Of a DNA stretch of 64,000 nucleotides, positions 52,263 to 61,833 are shown in pieces (position 1 is the stretch's first letter; every line of letters starts with the position of its first letter). The notes beneath the pieces are model-generated. The model saw only the letters and a list, made by a program, of their open reading frames with translations. It did no database searches and was not told where the DNA came from. Made by a program: the position numbers and the translations under genes. The stretch covers positions 248,001-312,000 of the forward strand of contig CAJYIW010000019.1 in the NCBI GenBank assembly GCA_913775095.1, read 5' to 3'. This DNA comes from an uncultured Siphonobacter sp. (lineage in GTDB: Bacteria > Bacteroidota > Bacteroidia > Cytophagales > Spirosomataceae).

Positions 52263-55208
52263 ATGTCTTTCCTTTCCGAATCGGCTGCTTATATCTGGGA
52301 AAGATATTCACCCGAAACGATTTCAAAAATCAGTGTGATCGTACCCAGCCGACGGGCCGTGTATTTCTTCAAGCAGGAACTGGCGGCTTTATCGGATCGG
52401 CCTTTTCTGTCGCCGGAAATCATCGCCATGGACGATTTCATCCTGGAACGGGCTCAGGTGCAGGAAATCGACCCGGTAGCCTTACTTTTTGAGTTATACG
52501 ATACCTTTAAGGGAATCGATCCACAACTGGATTTTGATCGCTTTACCAGCTGGGCTCCGGTCGTACTGCGGGATTTTGATCAGATTGATTTATACGGCTC
52601 CAGTGCCCGCGAAGTTTTTAGCTGGGTAGAAGCCGAAAAAGCCATTGAACGCTGGGGACTGAAGGATAAAGGTCTTACCGATCAGGTGTACTCGCAGAAT
52701 TACTTTCGTCTCTTCGATAACCTGCTAAGCGTGTATAACCAGCTTAGGGTCAGACTTGAAGCTCAGGATCGGGCCTATCGCGGCATGGCGTATCGCAAGG
52801 TAGCCGATAACATCGAAGCGATTTTCATTGATCAGCCCAGTCATGATTTCTATTATTTTCTGGGATTCAATGCCCTGAGTGCCTCAGAAGAGCAAATCCT
52901 GCGAAAGCTGAGTTCGCTTAACCGGGCTGAGATGCTGTGGGATGCCGATGCCTATTACCTGAAAGGGAACCACGAGGCCGGGCGTTTCGTGCGTAAATAC
53001 CTGAACGATGCCGAGTTGAGTCGCGGCGAATGGAACAAACGGTTCCGGCATTACAAGTCTTTCCCGATGGATCCGGAAGTTCCCTCGGATTTATTGACTA
53101 AGCCCAAATCATTCAGGGAGATAGGTCTGACCAATGCGACGATGCAGCCCAAAGTAGCGGCTCACGTGCTGAAGCAATGGCTGGAAGAAACGGACCAGCC
53201 TGACTACCAGCCGCAAACGGCGGTGGTGCTGGGCGATGAAAACCTGCTGATGCCCATGCTGGCTTCCATTCCAGAAGAACATAAGGATTTTAACGTAACC
53301 ATGGGGGTTTCGCTGCGGAGTAGTCTGTTGTATTCGCTGGTGGAAAGCCTCTTTGAATTGCAGCGAAACGTAGTAGAGTTTCGGAAAAAGGACGGAGCGG
53401 GAACCATAACCGTACCGAAATTCAGTTACAAGCACATTACCAAGATTCTGCATCATCCCTTCATTCAGAATTACTGGATGGAGCAGGAAGAGTCGTTTCG
53501 ACCCTTACTGCGAACGCTGAAAAATGAAAACCGGCTGTTCGTGGACGAAAAAGAACTGCGGGAGCTGGCGAATAACGAGCCTTTAATCCGGGTACTGTTC
53601 ACCCGCTGGGGAAATGACTCTAAAAAGGCCACGCAATCTTTATACGATCTGATTGATCTTTTACGGCCGCTTTACCTCGGAAAAGAGGCCATTGAAACGG
53701 AATACCTCTACGAGTTTTATACTATTCTGAAACGACTGGAACAGCTACTGGCCGAACGAAAGGAACCCGTCTCGATTAAATCGTACCGACGGTTTCTGCT
53801 GGAGTTACTGCGTCAGACGAAGATTCCTTTCTCCGGGGAACCCGCCGCTCCCCTGCAAATCATGGGGATGCTGGAAACGCGTTGCCTGGATTTTGATCGG
53901 GTCATCATCCTTTCGGTTAATGAAGGAACGCTGCCGACGGGAAAGAAACAGAATTCGCTTATCCCTTTTGACGCGGCTCAGGAGTTTGGTTTGCCTACGT
54001 ACATGGACGCTGATGCGGTGATGAGTTACCATTTTTTCCGACTGATCCAGCGGGCAAAGGAAGTGATTTTCCTGTACACCCAACCGGGAGGCGAAGGCCC
54101 GAAATCGGAAAAAAGCCGTTTTCTACTGCAACTCAAACACGAATGGGAAGAAAGTAACAAGACGGAGTCGACCCTGAAAAGTCAGATCGTTGAATTCAAA
54201 ACTTCGCAGACCGAAACTACGGAAGACACCCAGTTAGTTATTTACAAGACCCCCCGGATTCAGGAAGAAATTCTGCAAAACCTTACCCAGCGAGGCGTGT
54301 ACGCTACGCACCTGAATATGTATTACAAGTGCTCCCTCCAGTATTACTTCAAACGGATTGCGGGGGTGGCCGAGGAGGAGGAAGTGTCGGAAAAACTCGA
54401 AGCGAACGATTTTGGGGTTTGGGTACACGAAGTTCTGGAGCGAATTGACCGGGAAATGATGGAACGCCACGTCCGGCAGTATCAGGAGCTGGATTACGAG
54501 CAATTCATTCGGCAAATCCCGGCTCGGCTGGAAGCGGTTTTCCAGGATAAATTCAAAGGACAGGTGATGGACGAAGGACAGAATCTGCTGCTCTATAACA
54601 TTGCCCGCCGGAATCTGAAAAATTACTTTCAGATGCGGATCGAAGAATTAAAGGCGGGCCATCAGGTCGAAATGCTGGCCCCTGAACAGAAACTGACGGC
54701 CAGTTTTGACTACAAAGGCCATCAGGTGCTCATTTCCGGTAAAATTGACCGACTCGAACGGGTCCATGATCAAATCCGGATTGTGGATTACAAAACGGGT
54801 AAGGTCGAAGCCCGGAACCTGGACGTCAAGGCCAGTCAGGATCTGGAAGAACTGCACGAACACTTCCTGACCAATGAAGACTGGGAAGTATTACGACAGC
54901 TCTGGCTCTATAAATATCTGGTGCTGAAGCAAAATCAGAAACGGGTGGGCGGAGTAGAGTTATCGGCTTCGCAGGTCGTGCAGCCAGGTATGATTTCCTT
55001 CCGAAACCTTTCGGCGGGATTTATGGCTCAGGAGCAATTGCGTTTCCGTACGGATGAAACGCCCGAAACCTTCATTGAAGATAGTGAGCAGATGCTGACG
55101 CAGTTTCTGGATGAGTTACTCAACGAAGATACCCCGTTCGAGCAAACCCTGAATCTCAAGAACTGCGAATACTGCGACTACTCCCGAATCTGCGGTCGCG
55201 GCGTTTAG
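52263..55208 (+). CDS. AddB-like PD-(D/E)XK exonuclease with 4Fe-4S staple
   Basis: The 981-residue protein has a degenerate UvrD-like helicase half (ISVIVPSRRAVYFFKQELAA lacks a GKT Walker A) and a C-terminal RecB-type nuclease. GKIDRLERV then IVDYKTGKVE is the nuclease D-x-n-E-x-K region. The iron-sulfur staple is visible as one Cys before the nuclease (YKCSLQYYFK) and three after it (NCEYCDYSRICGRG). This is the AddB arrangement for recombination repair of double-strand breaks. No AddA partner is in the window. Confidence 0.85.
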   Translation: MSFLSESAAYIWERYSPETISKISVIVPSRRAVYFFKQELAALSDRPFLSPEIIAMDDFILERAQVQEIDPVALLFELYDTFKGIDPQLDFDRFTSWAPVVLRDFDQIDLYGSSAREVFSWVEAEKAIERWGLKDKGLTDQVYSQNYFRLFDNLLSVYNQLRVRLEAQDRAYRGMAYRKVADNIEAIFIDQPSHDFYYFLGFNALSASEEQILRKLSSLNRAEMLWDADAYYLKGNHEAGRFVRKYLNDAELSRGEWNKRFRHYKSFPMDPEVPSDLLTKPKSFREIGLTNATMQPKVAAHVLKQWLEETDQPDYQPQTAVVLGDENLLMPMLASIPEEHKDFNVTMGVSLRSSLLYSLVESLFELQRNVVEFRKKDGAGTITVPKFSYKHITKILHHPFIQNYWMEQEESFRPLLRTLKNENRLFVDEKELRELANNEPLIRVLFTRWGNDSKKATQSLYDLIDLLRPLYLGKEAIETEYLYEFYTILKRLEQLLAERKEPVSIKSYRRFLLELLRQTKIPFSGEPAAPLQIMGMLETRCLDFDRVIILSVNEGTLPTGKKQNSLIPFDAAQEFGLPTYMDADAVMSYHFFRLIQRAKEVIFLYTQPGGEGPKSEKSRFLLQLKHEWEESNKTESTLKSQIVEFKTSQTETTEDTQLVIYKTPRIQEEILQNLTQRGVYATHLNMYYKCSLQYYFKRIAGVAEEEEVSEKLEANDFGVWVHEVLERIDREMMERHVRQYQELDYEQFIRQIPARLEAVFQDKFKGQVMDEGQNLLLYNIARRNLKNYFQMRIEELKAGHQVEMLAPEQKLTASFDYKGHQVLISGKIDRLERVHDQIRIVDYKTGKVEARNLDVKASQDLEELHEHFLTNEDWEVLRQLWLYKYLVLKQNQKRVGGVELSASQVVQPGMISFRNLSAGFMAQEQLRFRTDETPETFIEDSEQMLTQFLDELLNEDTPFEQTLNLKNCEYCDYSRICGRGV

Positions 55209-55263
55209 CAATCGGCTGGCGGTGTTTTTTTAGGAATGTTCAGAATACTTCTTTAGAAAGCAT

Positions 55264-56157
55264 ATGAAATATACTCGCCTGGGATCTTCTGAGTTAATCG
55301 TCAGTGAAATTGCTTTTGGTGGCATGTCGCTGGAACCGACAACCGCCACGGCACTGATTCAGGAGGCTTTTGACAAAGGAATTACGTTTTTTGATACGGC
55401 CGATATTTACAACAAAGGTGAAAACGAGCGAATGATGGGCGAGGCCCTGCGTTCCCATCGCAAAGAAGTGATTCTGGCCACCAAAGTAGGCAATCAGGAA
55501 AAGGCCAGCGGGCCGGGCTGGGACTGGAATCCTTCCAAAGCCTATATTCTGGAGTCCGTGGAGAAGAGCCTGAAACGCCTGCAAACCGACTACATTGACT
55601 TATACCAGTTGCACGGAGGTACGATGGACGATCCGATGGACGAAACCATCGAAGCCTTCGAGTTACTGAAAGAGCAGGGCAAAATCCGGGCCTATGGCAT
55701 TTCTTCCATTCGCCCCAATGTCATTCAGCAATACGTTAACCGCTCGAACATCGCCAGTGTCATGATGCAGTACAGTTTACTGGATCGCCGTCCGGAGGAA
55801 CATTGCCTGGATTTACTGGCTGAGCATAACATCAGCGTACTGGCCCGGGGGAGCGTAGCCCGGGGATTACTGGCCGGAAAAACGCCCGAACCCTACCTGA
55901 ATTACCATGAACAGGAAGTGCAGGAGGCCGCCGAAGCCGTTGCTGCCTTAAGTTCCAGGGAACGCAACCGGGCGGCAACCGCCATTCGGTACGCCCTGTT
56001 TCCGAAAGCAGTAGCCTCGGCAGTGGTAGGTATTCGTACCCAGGAACAGCTGGCAGAGGCCTTACAGGCCGGAGAGGCGAGCCTGAGTCCGGAAGAATAT
56101 ACCGAACTGGGTCAGGTACTTTCCGCCGCTAATTACCAGGAACACCGCATGAACTGA
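55264..56157 (+). CDS. Aldo/keto reductase
   Basis: The 297-residue AKR has FFDTADIYNKGENE (Asp and Tyr), ILATKVGNQEK (Lys) and LYQLHGGTMDD (His), then the C-terminal NADPH phosphate-binding pattern. It starts 56 bp after the AddB-like gene and ends 3 bp before the next, so these genes may be one operon. The substrate is unknown. It is distinct from the AKR at 35480. Confidence 0.92.
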   Translation: MKYTRLGSSELIVSEIAFGGMSLEPTTATALIQEAFDKGITFFDTADIYNKGENERMMGEALRSHRKEVILATKVGNQEKASGPGWDWNPSKAYILESVEKSLKRLQTDYIDLYQLHGGTMDDPMDETIEAFELLKEQGKIRAYGISSIRPNVIQQYVNRSNIASVMMQYSLLDRRPEEHCLDLLAEHNISVLARGSVARGLLAGKTPEPYLNYHEQEVQEAAEAVAALSSRERNRAATAIRYALFPKAVASAVVGIRTQEQLAEALQAGEASLSPEEYTELGQVLSAANYQEHRMN

Positions 56158-56160
56158 GCC

Positions 56161-57150
56161 ATGAGCAGCCGAGGCATTAAAAATACCCGTTTTTTTTCGA
56201 ATGAACGCCTGACGCAGTTTCGCCAGCAGATGGATCCGGCGGCGGATGCGGTAATAGCTTCCGTGGCCGGCGGCGGCGTTACCGAGGTCCGGAACTTACT
56301 ACTGGAACGAACTGCCGGGAAAATTCCGCTCCGGGATAATGCCTGGTGTAGAGACTTTTATGAGCATAACGCAACATTACCAACCTGGACGAATCGCGGA
56401 GCGATGGAACGGGGAATGGCGTTGTTTCAGGAACATAAAGATCTTATTACGGTGTTGCTGGGCTGTTTATCGCTGCCTTACACCTATCTTGGAGCCGACG
56501 GAGTTCAGGTGTTAATGCTTTCGCAACGCATGCAGAAAGATACCCGGAAGCGTCTGGAGGAAACGGGAGAGTTTGTATTCGGAATAACCGAAGCAGAAGC
56601 CTGGAAAGGTCCGTTTCCGGAGGCCATCGAACGCATTCTGAACGTGAGGCTGATTCACGCGGCCGTGCGGTGGTTTTCTCTGCATTCGGGTAAATGGAAT
56701 GCAGCCTGGGGCATGCCGGTTAATCAGGAAGACATGGCCGGTACGAATTTGTCCTTCAGTTACCAGATTATTCAGGGCTTGCGAAAGATGAAGGTTTCCT
56801 TGAGCGAAGACCAGGAAGAAGCGTACCTGCATTTCTGGCGGGTAGTGGGCTGGATGAGCGGAGTAGACGAGGAGGTCTTGCCGGTAAATCTGAGGGAAGC
56901 GTATGTCCTGAATCAGGCCATCGCCCGCCGATCCTTCCGGCCTTCAGCGGAAGGACAGTTACTGGCGAAAGCTCTGATCACAACCATGGAAGAAGATGTA
57001 CCGGAACCCCTGAAAACGCTCCCGACGGCTCAGATGCGTTACCTCTTGGGCGATGAATGGGCCGATCAGCTGGGGTTACCTTCGGTCCGGCTGGAAAAAA
57101 AGCTGGTGCAGTGGATTCCCACAGGCTTATTTTTCAAAAGACCCATTTGA
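56161..57150 (+). CDS. MpaB-family oxygenase (DUF2236)
   Basis: The 329-residue protein is all-helical, with TLPTWTNRGAMERGMALFQE, IHAAVRWFSLHSGKWNAAWG, GMPVNQEDMAGTNLSFSY and LHFWRVVGWMSGVDEEV. The conserved His in LIHAAVRW and the R-x-W-G region are typical of the DUF2236/MpaB oxygenase family, which binds a b-type heme. It follows the AKR by 3 bp, suggesting translational coupling; a joint role in modifying a lipid or secondary metabolite is only a guess. Confidence 0.82.
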   Translation: MSSRGIKNTRFFSNERLTQFRQQMDPAADAVIASVAGGGVTEVRNLLLERTAGKIPLRDNAWCRDFYEHNATLPTWTNRGAMERGMALFQEHKDLITVLLGCLSLPYTYLGADGVQVLMLSQRMQKDTRKRLEETGEFVFGITEAEAWKGPFPEAIERILNVRLIHAAVRWFSLHSGKWNAAWGMPVNQEDMAGTNLSFSYQIIQGLRKMKVSLSEDQEEAYLHFWRVVGWMSGVDEEVLPVNLREAYVLNQAIARRSFRPSAEGQLLAKALITTMEEDVPEPLKTLPTAQMRYLLGDEWADQLGLPSVRLEKKLVQWIPTGLFFKRPI

Positions 57151-57233
57151 TTATTTCGGCAGAACTGAGCAACTTGCGGCCCTTTTAGGGGTTGAGTACA
57201 TAATCGCTGAACCTTTTTATTCAACAGACATCT

Positions 57234-57518
57234 ATGACATTTCAAGAAGTAGACGCCAAAATTAAGCAACTGGCTGCCCAGAAGGGCGGAACGGGTGACG
57301 TTATAAAGTTTCAAACCGACGAGGGAAACATCGTCATTGACCGAGATGGTACCGTCCATAACGACGACCGTGAAAGCGACGTAACCATTGGTATCAGTGC
57401 CAAAGACCTCAGCAAACTGATGACGGGCGACCTGAATCCCATGACGGCTCTGATGTTCGGCAAAATTAACATCAGCGGTGATATGTCACTGGCCATGAAA
57501 CTGAAAGATCTTTTCTAG
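57234..57518 (+). CDS. SCP2-type sterol/lipid-binding protein
   Basis: The 94-residue protein fits a minimal SCP2 domain: FQTDEGNIVIDRDGTVH, DVTIGISAKDLSKLMTGDLN and FGKINISGDMSLAMKLKDLF. It binds hydrophobic ligands in a tunnel. It lies 84 bp after the MpaB gene and is followed by a perfect terminator, so the unit of AKR, MpaB and SCP2 points to lipid-like substrates. Confidence 0.88.
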   Translation: MTFQEVDAKIKQLAAQKGGTGDVIKFQTDEGNIVIDRDGTVHNDDRESDVTIGISAKDLSKLMTGDLNPMTALMFGKINISGDMSLAMKLKDLF

Positions 57519-57543
57519 GCGATCCACGAAATCCATGAGTCCG

Positions 57544-57577
57544 GCAAACCCTGATGAACCATTTCATCAGGGTTTGC
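57544..57577 (+). terminator. Terminator after the SCP2 gene
   Basis: GCAAACCCTGATGAA and TTCATCAGGGTTTGC pair around four bases. There is no long T run. Confidence 0.7.
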
Positions 57578-57761
57578 TATTTATAATGTTGAATGAATGA
57601 AGGCGTGAATGATAGAATGATTGTTGCATTATTTTATACACGAGGTGAAGAAGTAAGACTAGATATAATTCACCAAATGAAGAATTGAGAGTACATCACA
57701 GAAGAAGCGATAAGTATACCTCAAGGCCCCAAACAGTAAACCGTAAACAGAAAACGAAACC

Positions 57762-59102
57762 ATGTCCATTATTGCTCAATCTACGATCTGTGCACTGGCG
57801 ACTCCGGTAGGCATTGGTGCCATTGCCGTGATTCGCGTGTCAGGTTCCGATACATTTCCCATTGTCCAGAAGCTTTTTCGGGGGAAAAACCTCTCGGAAC
57901 AGGCCAGTCACACGATACTTTTCGGGACGATTCGGGACGAAGAAGGTAGTATCGTAGATGAGGTATTACTCAGTTTATTCAGAACACCCCATTCCTACAC
58001 GCGGGAGGATACCGTTGAAATCTCCTGCCACGGCTCGGCGTTTATCATCCAGAAAATTCTTCGGTTACTGATCCGTAACGGCTGTCAGATGGCCCAGCCC
58101 GGGGAATTTACCCAACGGGCTTTTCTGAACGGGCAGCTGGACTTAGCTCAGGCCGAAGCCGTGGCTGACTTAATTGCGTCAGATAATGATGCCAGTCACC
58201 GGGCGGCCATTCACCAGATCAGGGGTGGGTTTTCCAAAGATATCGCCCAGCTCCGGGAGCAGCTCATTCACTTTGCTTCACTGATTGAATTAGAACTGGA
58301 CTTTGGCGAGGAAGACGTCGAATTCGCCGACCGCGATCAGTTACGCCGCTTAATTAATGCCATCCGCCAGACGCTGAAGCCCTTGATTGATTCCTTCAGT
58401 CTGGGTAACGCCCTCAAAGAAGGGGTGCCGGTAGCCATTGTGGGACCGCCTAACGCGGGTAAGTCTACGCTGTTAAACGCCCTGCTGAACGAAGAAAAGG
58501 CGATTGTCACCGATATCGCGGGAACCACCCGGGATGTCATTGAAGACACCCTGATCATCAGCGGCATCAAGTTCCGAATTCTGGACACGGCCGGGATTCG
58601 CACCACCCAGGATCGCGTAGAAGCCATTGGCGTAGAACGCTCGCTGGAGGCTCTGACCCGGGCCGAGATTATACTCAAACTAAGCAGTCCGGACGTGGCC
58701 AGTGCTGAATTTGAAGAGCTGTTTGCCAGTCGGGTAGGCGATCAGAGCCGGGTCATCAGCATTCACACCAAGTCGGACTTATCCGCTGACAATCGCTCGG
58801 ATTTAGCCATTTCCGCTGCTACCGGACAGGGAATTGAGGCGTTAAAACAGATCTTACTGGAGCGAGTAACTCAGCAGCGGACCAATGATACTGTGGTTAC
58901 TAATTTGCGGCACTTCGAGCATCTGACCGCCACGGATCTGGCTCTGGAAAGAGCTTTGAGTGGCCTGGATAAAGGCATTACGCAGGACTGGCTGGCTATG
59001 GACATCCGGCAATCATTGATGCATCTGGGAGAAATTACGGGTCAAATCACGACGGATGATCTTTTGGAGAATATTTTTTCCAAGTTCTGTATTGGAAAGT
59101 AA
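57762..59102 (+). CDS. mnmE: tRNA modification GTPase MnmE
   Basis: The 446-residue protein has the N-terminal folate-binding domain (TICALATPVGIGAIAVIRVS), the helical domain (FTQRAFLNGQLDLAQAEAVA) and a GTPase insert with G1 GPPNAGKSTLLN, G2/G3 GTTRDVIEDTL and DTAGIR, ending with the C-terminal FCIGK whose Cys is conserved. With MnmG it makes 5-carboxymethylaminomethyl-U34. The G4 motif reads TKSD in IHTKSDLS instead of NKxD. It is a single gene. Confidence 0.95.
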   Translation: MSIIAQSTICALATPVGIGAIAVIRVSGSDTFPIVQKLFRGKNLSEQASHTILFGTIRDEEGSIVDEVLLSLFRTPHSYTREDTVEISCHGSAFIIQKILRLLIRNGCQMAQPGEFTQRAFLNGQLDLAQAEAVADLIASDNDASHRAAIHQIRGGFSKDIAQLREQLIHFASLIELELDFGEEDVEFADRDQLRRLINAIRQTLKPLIDSFSLGNALKEGVPVAIVGPPNAGKSTLLNALLNEEKAIVTDIAGTTRDVIEDTLIISGIKFRILDTAGIRTTQDRVEAIGVERSLEALTRAEIILKLSSPDVASAEFEELFASRVGDQSRVISIHTKSDLSADNRSDLAISAATGQGIEALKQILLERVTQQRTNDTVVTNLRHFEHLTATDLALERALSGLDKGITQDWLAMDIRQSLMHLGEITGQITTDDLLENIFSKFCIGK

Positions 59103-59435
59103 CCATACTTCAACTGTTCCAGGTGTTCGTCCAAAGGACGCCATTTGGAACGAACGATGAAAAGCAGTTAACTGCCCTCTATCCACTTTTCTAATTACAC
59201 TCATCAGGCTTGACACTTGGACCAGCGGAGAAATGGCAATCAGGAATTCAGGGAAAAAGAAAAAAGAAGGCAGTGGAGCGTTAAAGAAAACAGTTCTGTA
59301 CAAGTTATGAAATAGCTAAAAGAGGGCTCTCCAGTACCTATCCTCTTTGTGTTTTCTGTAATTAAGTATGTGACTTACTTATCTTTAGCTCACTGAATCG
59401 GTTGGAGGAGTAGCTGCCTTGAAAACGGGTTCACT

Positions 59436-59471
59436 AAAAAGCCTACCCATGACGATGAGTAGGCTTTTTTT
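59436..59471. terminator. Bidirectional terminator
   Basis: AAAAAGCCTAC and GTAGGCTTTTTT pair around a 12-nt loop. It ends the minus-strand S74 protein gene, and could also end a possible plus-strand small transcript with TATCTTTA at 59380-59387. Confidence 0.85.
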
Positions 59472-59492
59472 ATAAGTATAATCCGCAGAAGC

Positions 59493-60554
59493 TTACTTCT
59501 GAGCCAGTCCGCCGAGTTGCTTCTTGATCCAGTCGATGTCCGACTTTAGAGAAGCAGTTTCTTTGTGCAAATCAGCGTTCTCGCCGCGTAGCTTGCTATT
59601 TTCAGCTTCAAGCTTCTCCACCTTTTCAATGAGAGCTTTAATGGCGATCAGGTTCACGCCGTCAAAATCCGCCTGATTGATCGACTTCTCTTCCCCAATC
59701 GTGCCTAATTCATCCTTGCCAAAGGCGGCGTAGAAATCCTGAGCCATCGGGCCGTAGTGGCGGTGTTGCTTTGAATTCTGACCTTTGTAGTTCCAGGAAC
59801 CTAAACGCATCTGACTGATTTTACGCAGAAAGGAAGCACCGTCCGCTGAACGGAAATTCTCCTTACGGGTAGAGTCGGAGATAACAGACCAGGAGTTTCC
59901 ACCAGATGGAAGACTCATGCCTATTTCTAAAGAATTCGAAGTATAGAACTCATATCCACCATTAAATTTCATTTTCATTTGATCGGGAGCAGTATTATTG
60001 ACCAAATTATTTACCATTGAAAACAATCCGTCACCAATAATAAAGGAACCTTCCTGGTTATTAGTAGATACGTGTGTTCCTAAAGCAGAAGATCGATGTC
60101 CAGTTGCTTTTACTCGATACCCAAGTGCTAAAGAATTCCCTCCTCTAGCCTCTGCTAGAACTCCTATCGCAGTAGCTCCCCATTGATCCGCTATATTGGC
60201 TGCACCAATGGTAGTCGTATAAGAACCAATAGACTTATTATCATATCCAAGAGCGGTAGAAGCCAACCCTGATGCTTTAGTATCTAATCCACTGGCGAAT
60301 GAGTATTTCCCAACAACATCAGGAAGTGGATAATGCAATAGTAAATAAGGTGTCACAGTGTTTGCTCTGAGTGCTCCCAGGGAAGCGTGCCAAACAAATC
60401 TGGTACCCAGGCCCGTAGTGTCTTCCCCAAACAACACGGTTTTACCAGGAGCTACGTTTAAAAAAGCCTTGGGAGTTGAAGTGCCAATCCCCACCTGAGC
60501 ATGTGAAGAAAAAGCTGCGACCAGAAGTCCAGCAGTAAGTAGAAGGTGTTTCAC
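59493..60554 (-). CDS. Surface protein with YadA-like repeats and S74 chaperone domain
   Basis: The protein has a signal peptide (KHLLLTAGLLVAAFSSHAQ) from GTG 60554. Repeats SGLASTALGYDNKSIGSYTT and GGNSLALGYRVKATGHRSSA follow the trimeric-autotransporter head pattern. The C-terminus is a peptidase S74 intramolecular chaperone (SVISDSTRKENFRS with the catalytic Ser-Asp), then a coiled coil (EKVEKLEAENSKLRGENADL). The chaperone should trim itself off after trimer assembly. The start could also be further up; GTG is preferred because it opens a clear signal peptide. Confidence 0.85.
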   Translation of the reverse strand: MKHLLLTAGLLVAAFSSHAQVGIGTSTPKAFLNVAPGKTVLFGEDTTGLGTRFVWHASLGALRANTVTPYLLLHYPLPDVVGKYSFASGLDTKASGLASTALGYDNKSIGSYTTTIGAANIADQWGATAIGVLAEARGGNSLALGYRVKATGHRSSALGTHVSTNNQEGSFIIGDGLFSMVNNLVNNTAPDQMKMKFNGGYEFYTSNSLEIGMSLPSGGNSWSVISDSTRKENFRSADGASFLRKISQMRLGSWNYKGQNSKQHRHYGPMAQDFYAAFGKDELGTIGEEKSINQADFDGVNLIAIKALIEKVEKLEAENSKLRGENADLHKETASLKSDIDWIKKQLGGLAQK

Positions 60555-60769
60555 TAGTGTAGATAGATCAGGTAAATGGACAATGAGAAAGCGAATATAC
60601 ATCGGGAAAGACACTTAGTTACCCATCGGTTCGCTCAAAAGATGAAGTTGAATCCTCCGCCAGTAAAGTCCAGGCGAGCAGTTCATAGTAACTACTAATG
60701 CGGATAAGTTTAGAAGTGACTGAAGCGATTGAGGCAAAGGTTACTATAGAGGTAAAAGTGTGGTAGAAT

Positions 60770-60812
60770 ACAATCAACAAAGCCGTCCTGTCAGGACGGC
60801 TTTGTTGATTGT
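60770..60812. terminator. Perfect 21-bp terminator
   Basis: An arm beginning ACAATCAACAAAGCCGTCCT is complementary over 21 bp to its partner, with one centre base. It ends the 60831 gene. Confidence 0.88.
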
Positions 60813-60830
60813 AAGTAAGTACCTGAAAAG

Positions 60831-61676
60831 TTAAAGTGACCGTCTGTAGGCCTGGTCTAAACCGGCACTGGCTGGCAGAAGGTCATAGCCTGGTATGGTA
60901 AAACTGGCAAAAGGCGGGAGTAATCCATTCAGTCCGGTTTGAGGTCCTGCAAAAGCCTCGGTCCGTCCCCGGTCCAAAGGATTGGGCAGGCTGACGTCTT
61001 CCCGTTGAAGGATGTTTCTGCCTCGTATAATAAACATATCACGGCCCTGGGCACGCGGATCAACCAGCGTAATATTCTGAGCAACCACCAGTCCGACTCC
61101 AGCGATTCTACGGGCTTCCAGAATGGTGTTATTGGCAGTCCAGGTTCCCAGGGTAGTCTTGCTGGAATATACATCGGTAACCCCCTGAAAGCGATCCTTC
61201 ACGCGAAAGGCGGGAGATCCGTCAGCCGCGGGTACCTGTTCGAAGTTAGACCCAAGATCGGCAACGCTGAAACCGGGGACAGACCAGCCGTTTCCATCCG
61301 AACCCTGTACAAAACAATCCTTTTTTCCCGCTGCTTCAGGCTTAGGAGTAAAGTCAGGCCGGGCGATAAATTGACCACCCCGGATCAGAAAGCGAGAACC
61401 AAAGTTAGCTTCAGGTAAGATTTGTCCTACCAATTGTCGATTTCCATCAGCGGCAATAATGACTTGAAAACGACTATTAGGTACAGTGCTCCAGGTTCCC
61501 AGCTCTTTCCCGAAGGTAAGAGCAACACATGGGGCATCGCTTAGTTTGGCACCCGCTTGCTTGTTGGCAGCAGGAGCAGGAGATTCAATCTCCTGCCTGT
61601 GACAACTGACAGGAATAAAGAGCAGACCTGCCAGAACCGCGTAAAGTACTTTTCGCAAAGGTTGATTGGTGTACAT
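60831..61676 (-). CDS. Lipoprotein with an internal duplication
   Basis: ATG 61676 (MYTNQPLRKVLYAVLAGLLF) opens a lipoprotein signal with lipobox PVSC. Two copies of a module can be seen: LGTWSTVPNSRFQVI through SRFLIRGGQFIARPD near residues 60-110 and LGTWTANNTILEARRI through DMFIIRGRNILQRED near 180-235. The protein is beta-rich. I do not recognise a family. Confidence 0.7.
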   Translation of the reverse strand: MYTNQPLRKVLYAVLAGLLFIPVSCHRQEIESPAPAANKQAGAKLSDAPCVALTFGKELGTWSTVPNSRFQVIIAADGNRQLVGQILPEANFGSRFLIRGGQFIARPDFTPKPEAAGKKDCFVQGSDGNGWSVPGFSVADLGSNFEQVPAADGSPAFRVKDRFQGVTDVYSSKTTLGTWTANNTILEARRIAGVGLVVAQNITLVDPRAQGRDMFIIRGRNILQREDVSLPNPLDRGRTEAFAGPQTGLNGLLPPFASFTIPGYDLLPASAGLDQAYRRSL

Positions 61677-61833
61677 GTTTGATTGCATTGAGTAGATTTA
61701 GAAATACCCGTACAAGTGGCCAGGCTCGGCGGGACCAGTGACCAGATCGATCTGCTTAACAAAGGTGACCGCAAACCCTATCAGTTACAATAGGGGGAAA
61801 ACATGATTTTTTTGAATAAGATAGGGGAATACG

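Noticed and set aside
52142-52492. Plus-strand 116-residue frame
   Set aside because: It overlaps the start of the AddB-like gene in another frame and lacks a plausible product.
52227-57619. ATTCTATCATTCAC at 52227 and its reverse complement at 57606
   Set aside because: A 14-bp match is expected several times by chance in a window of this size.
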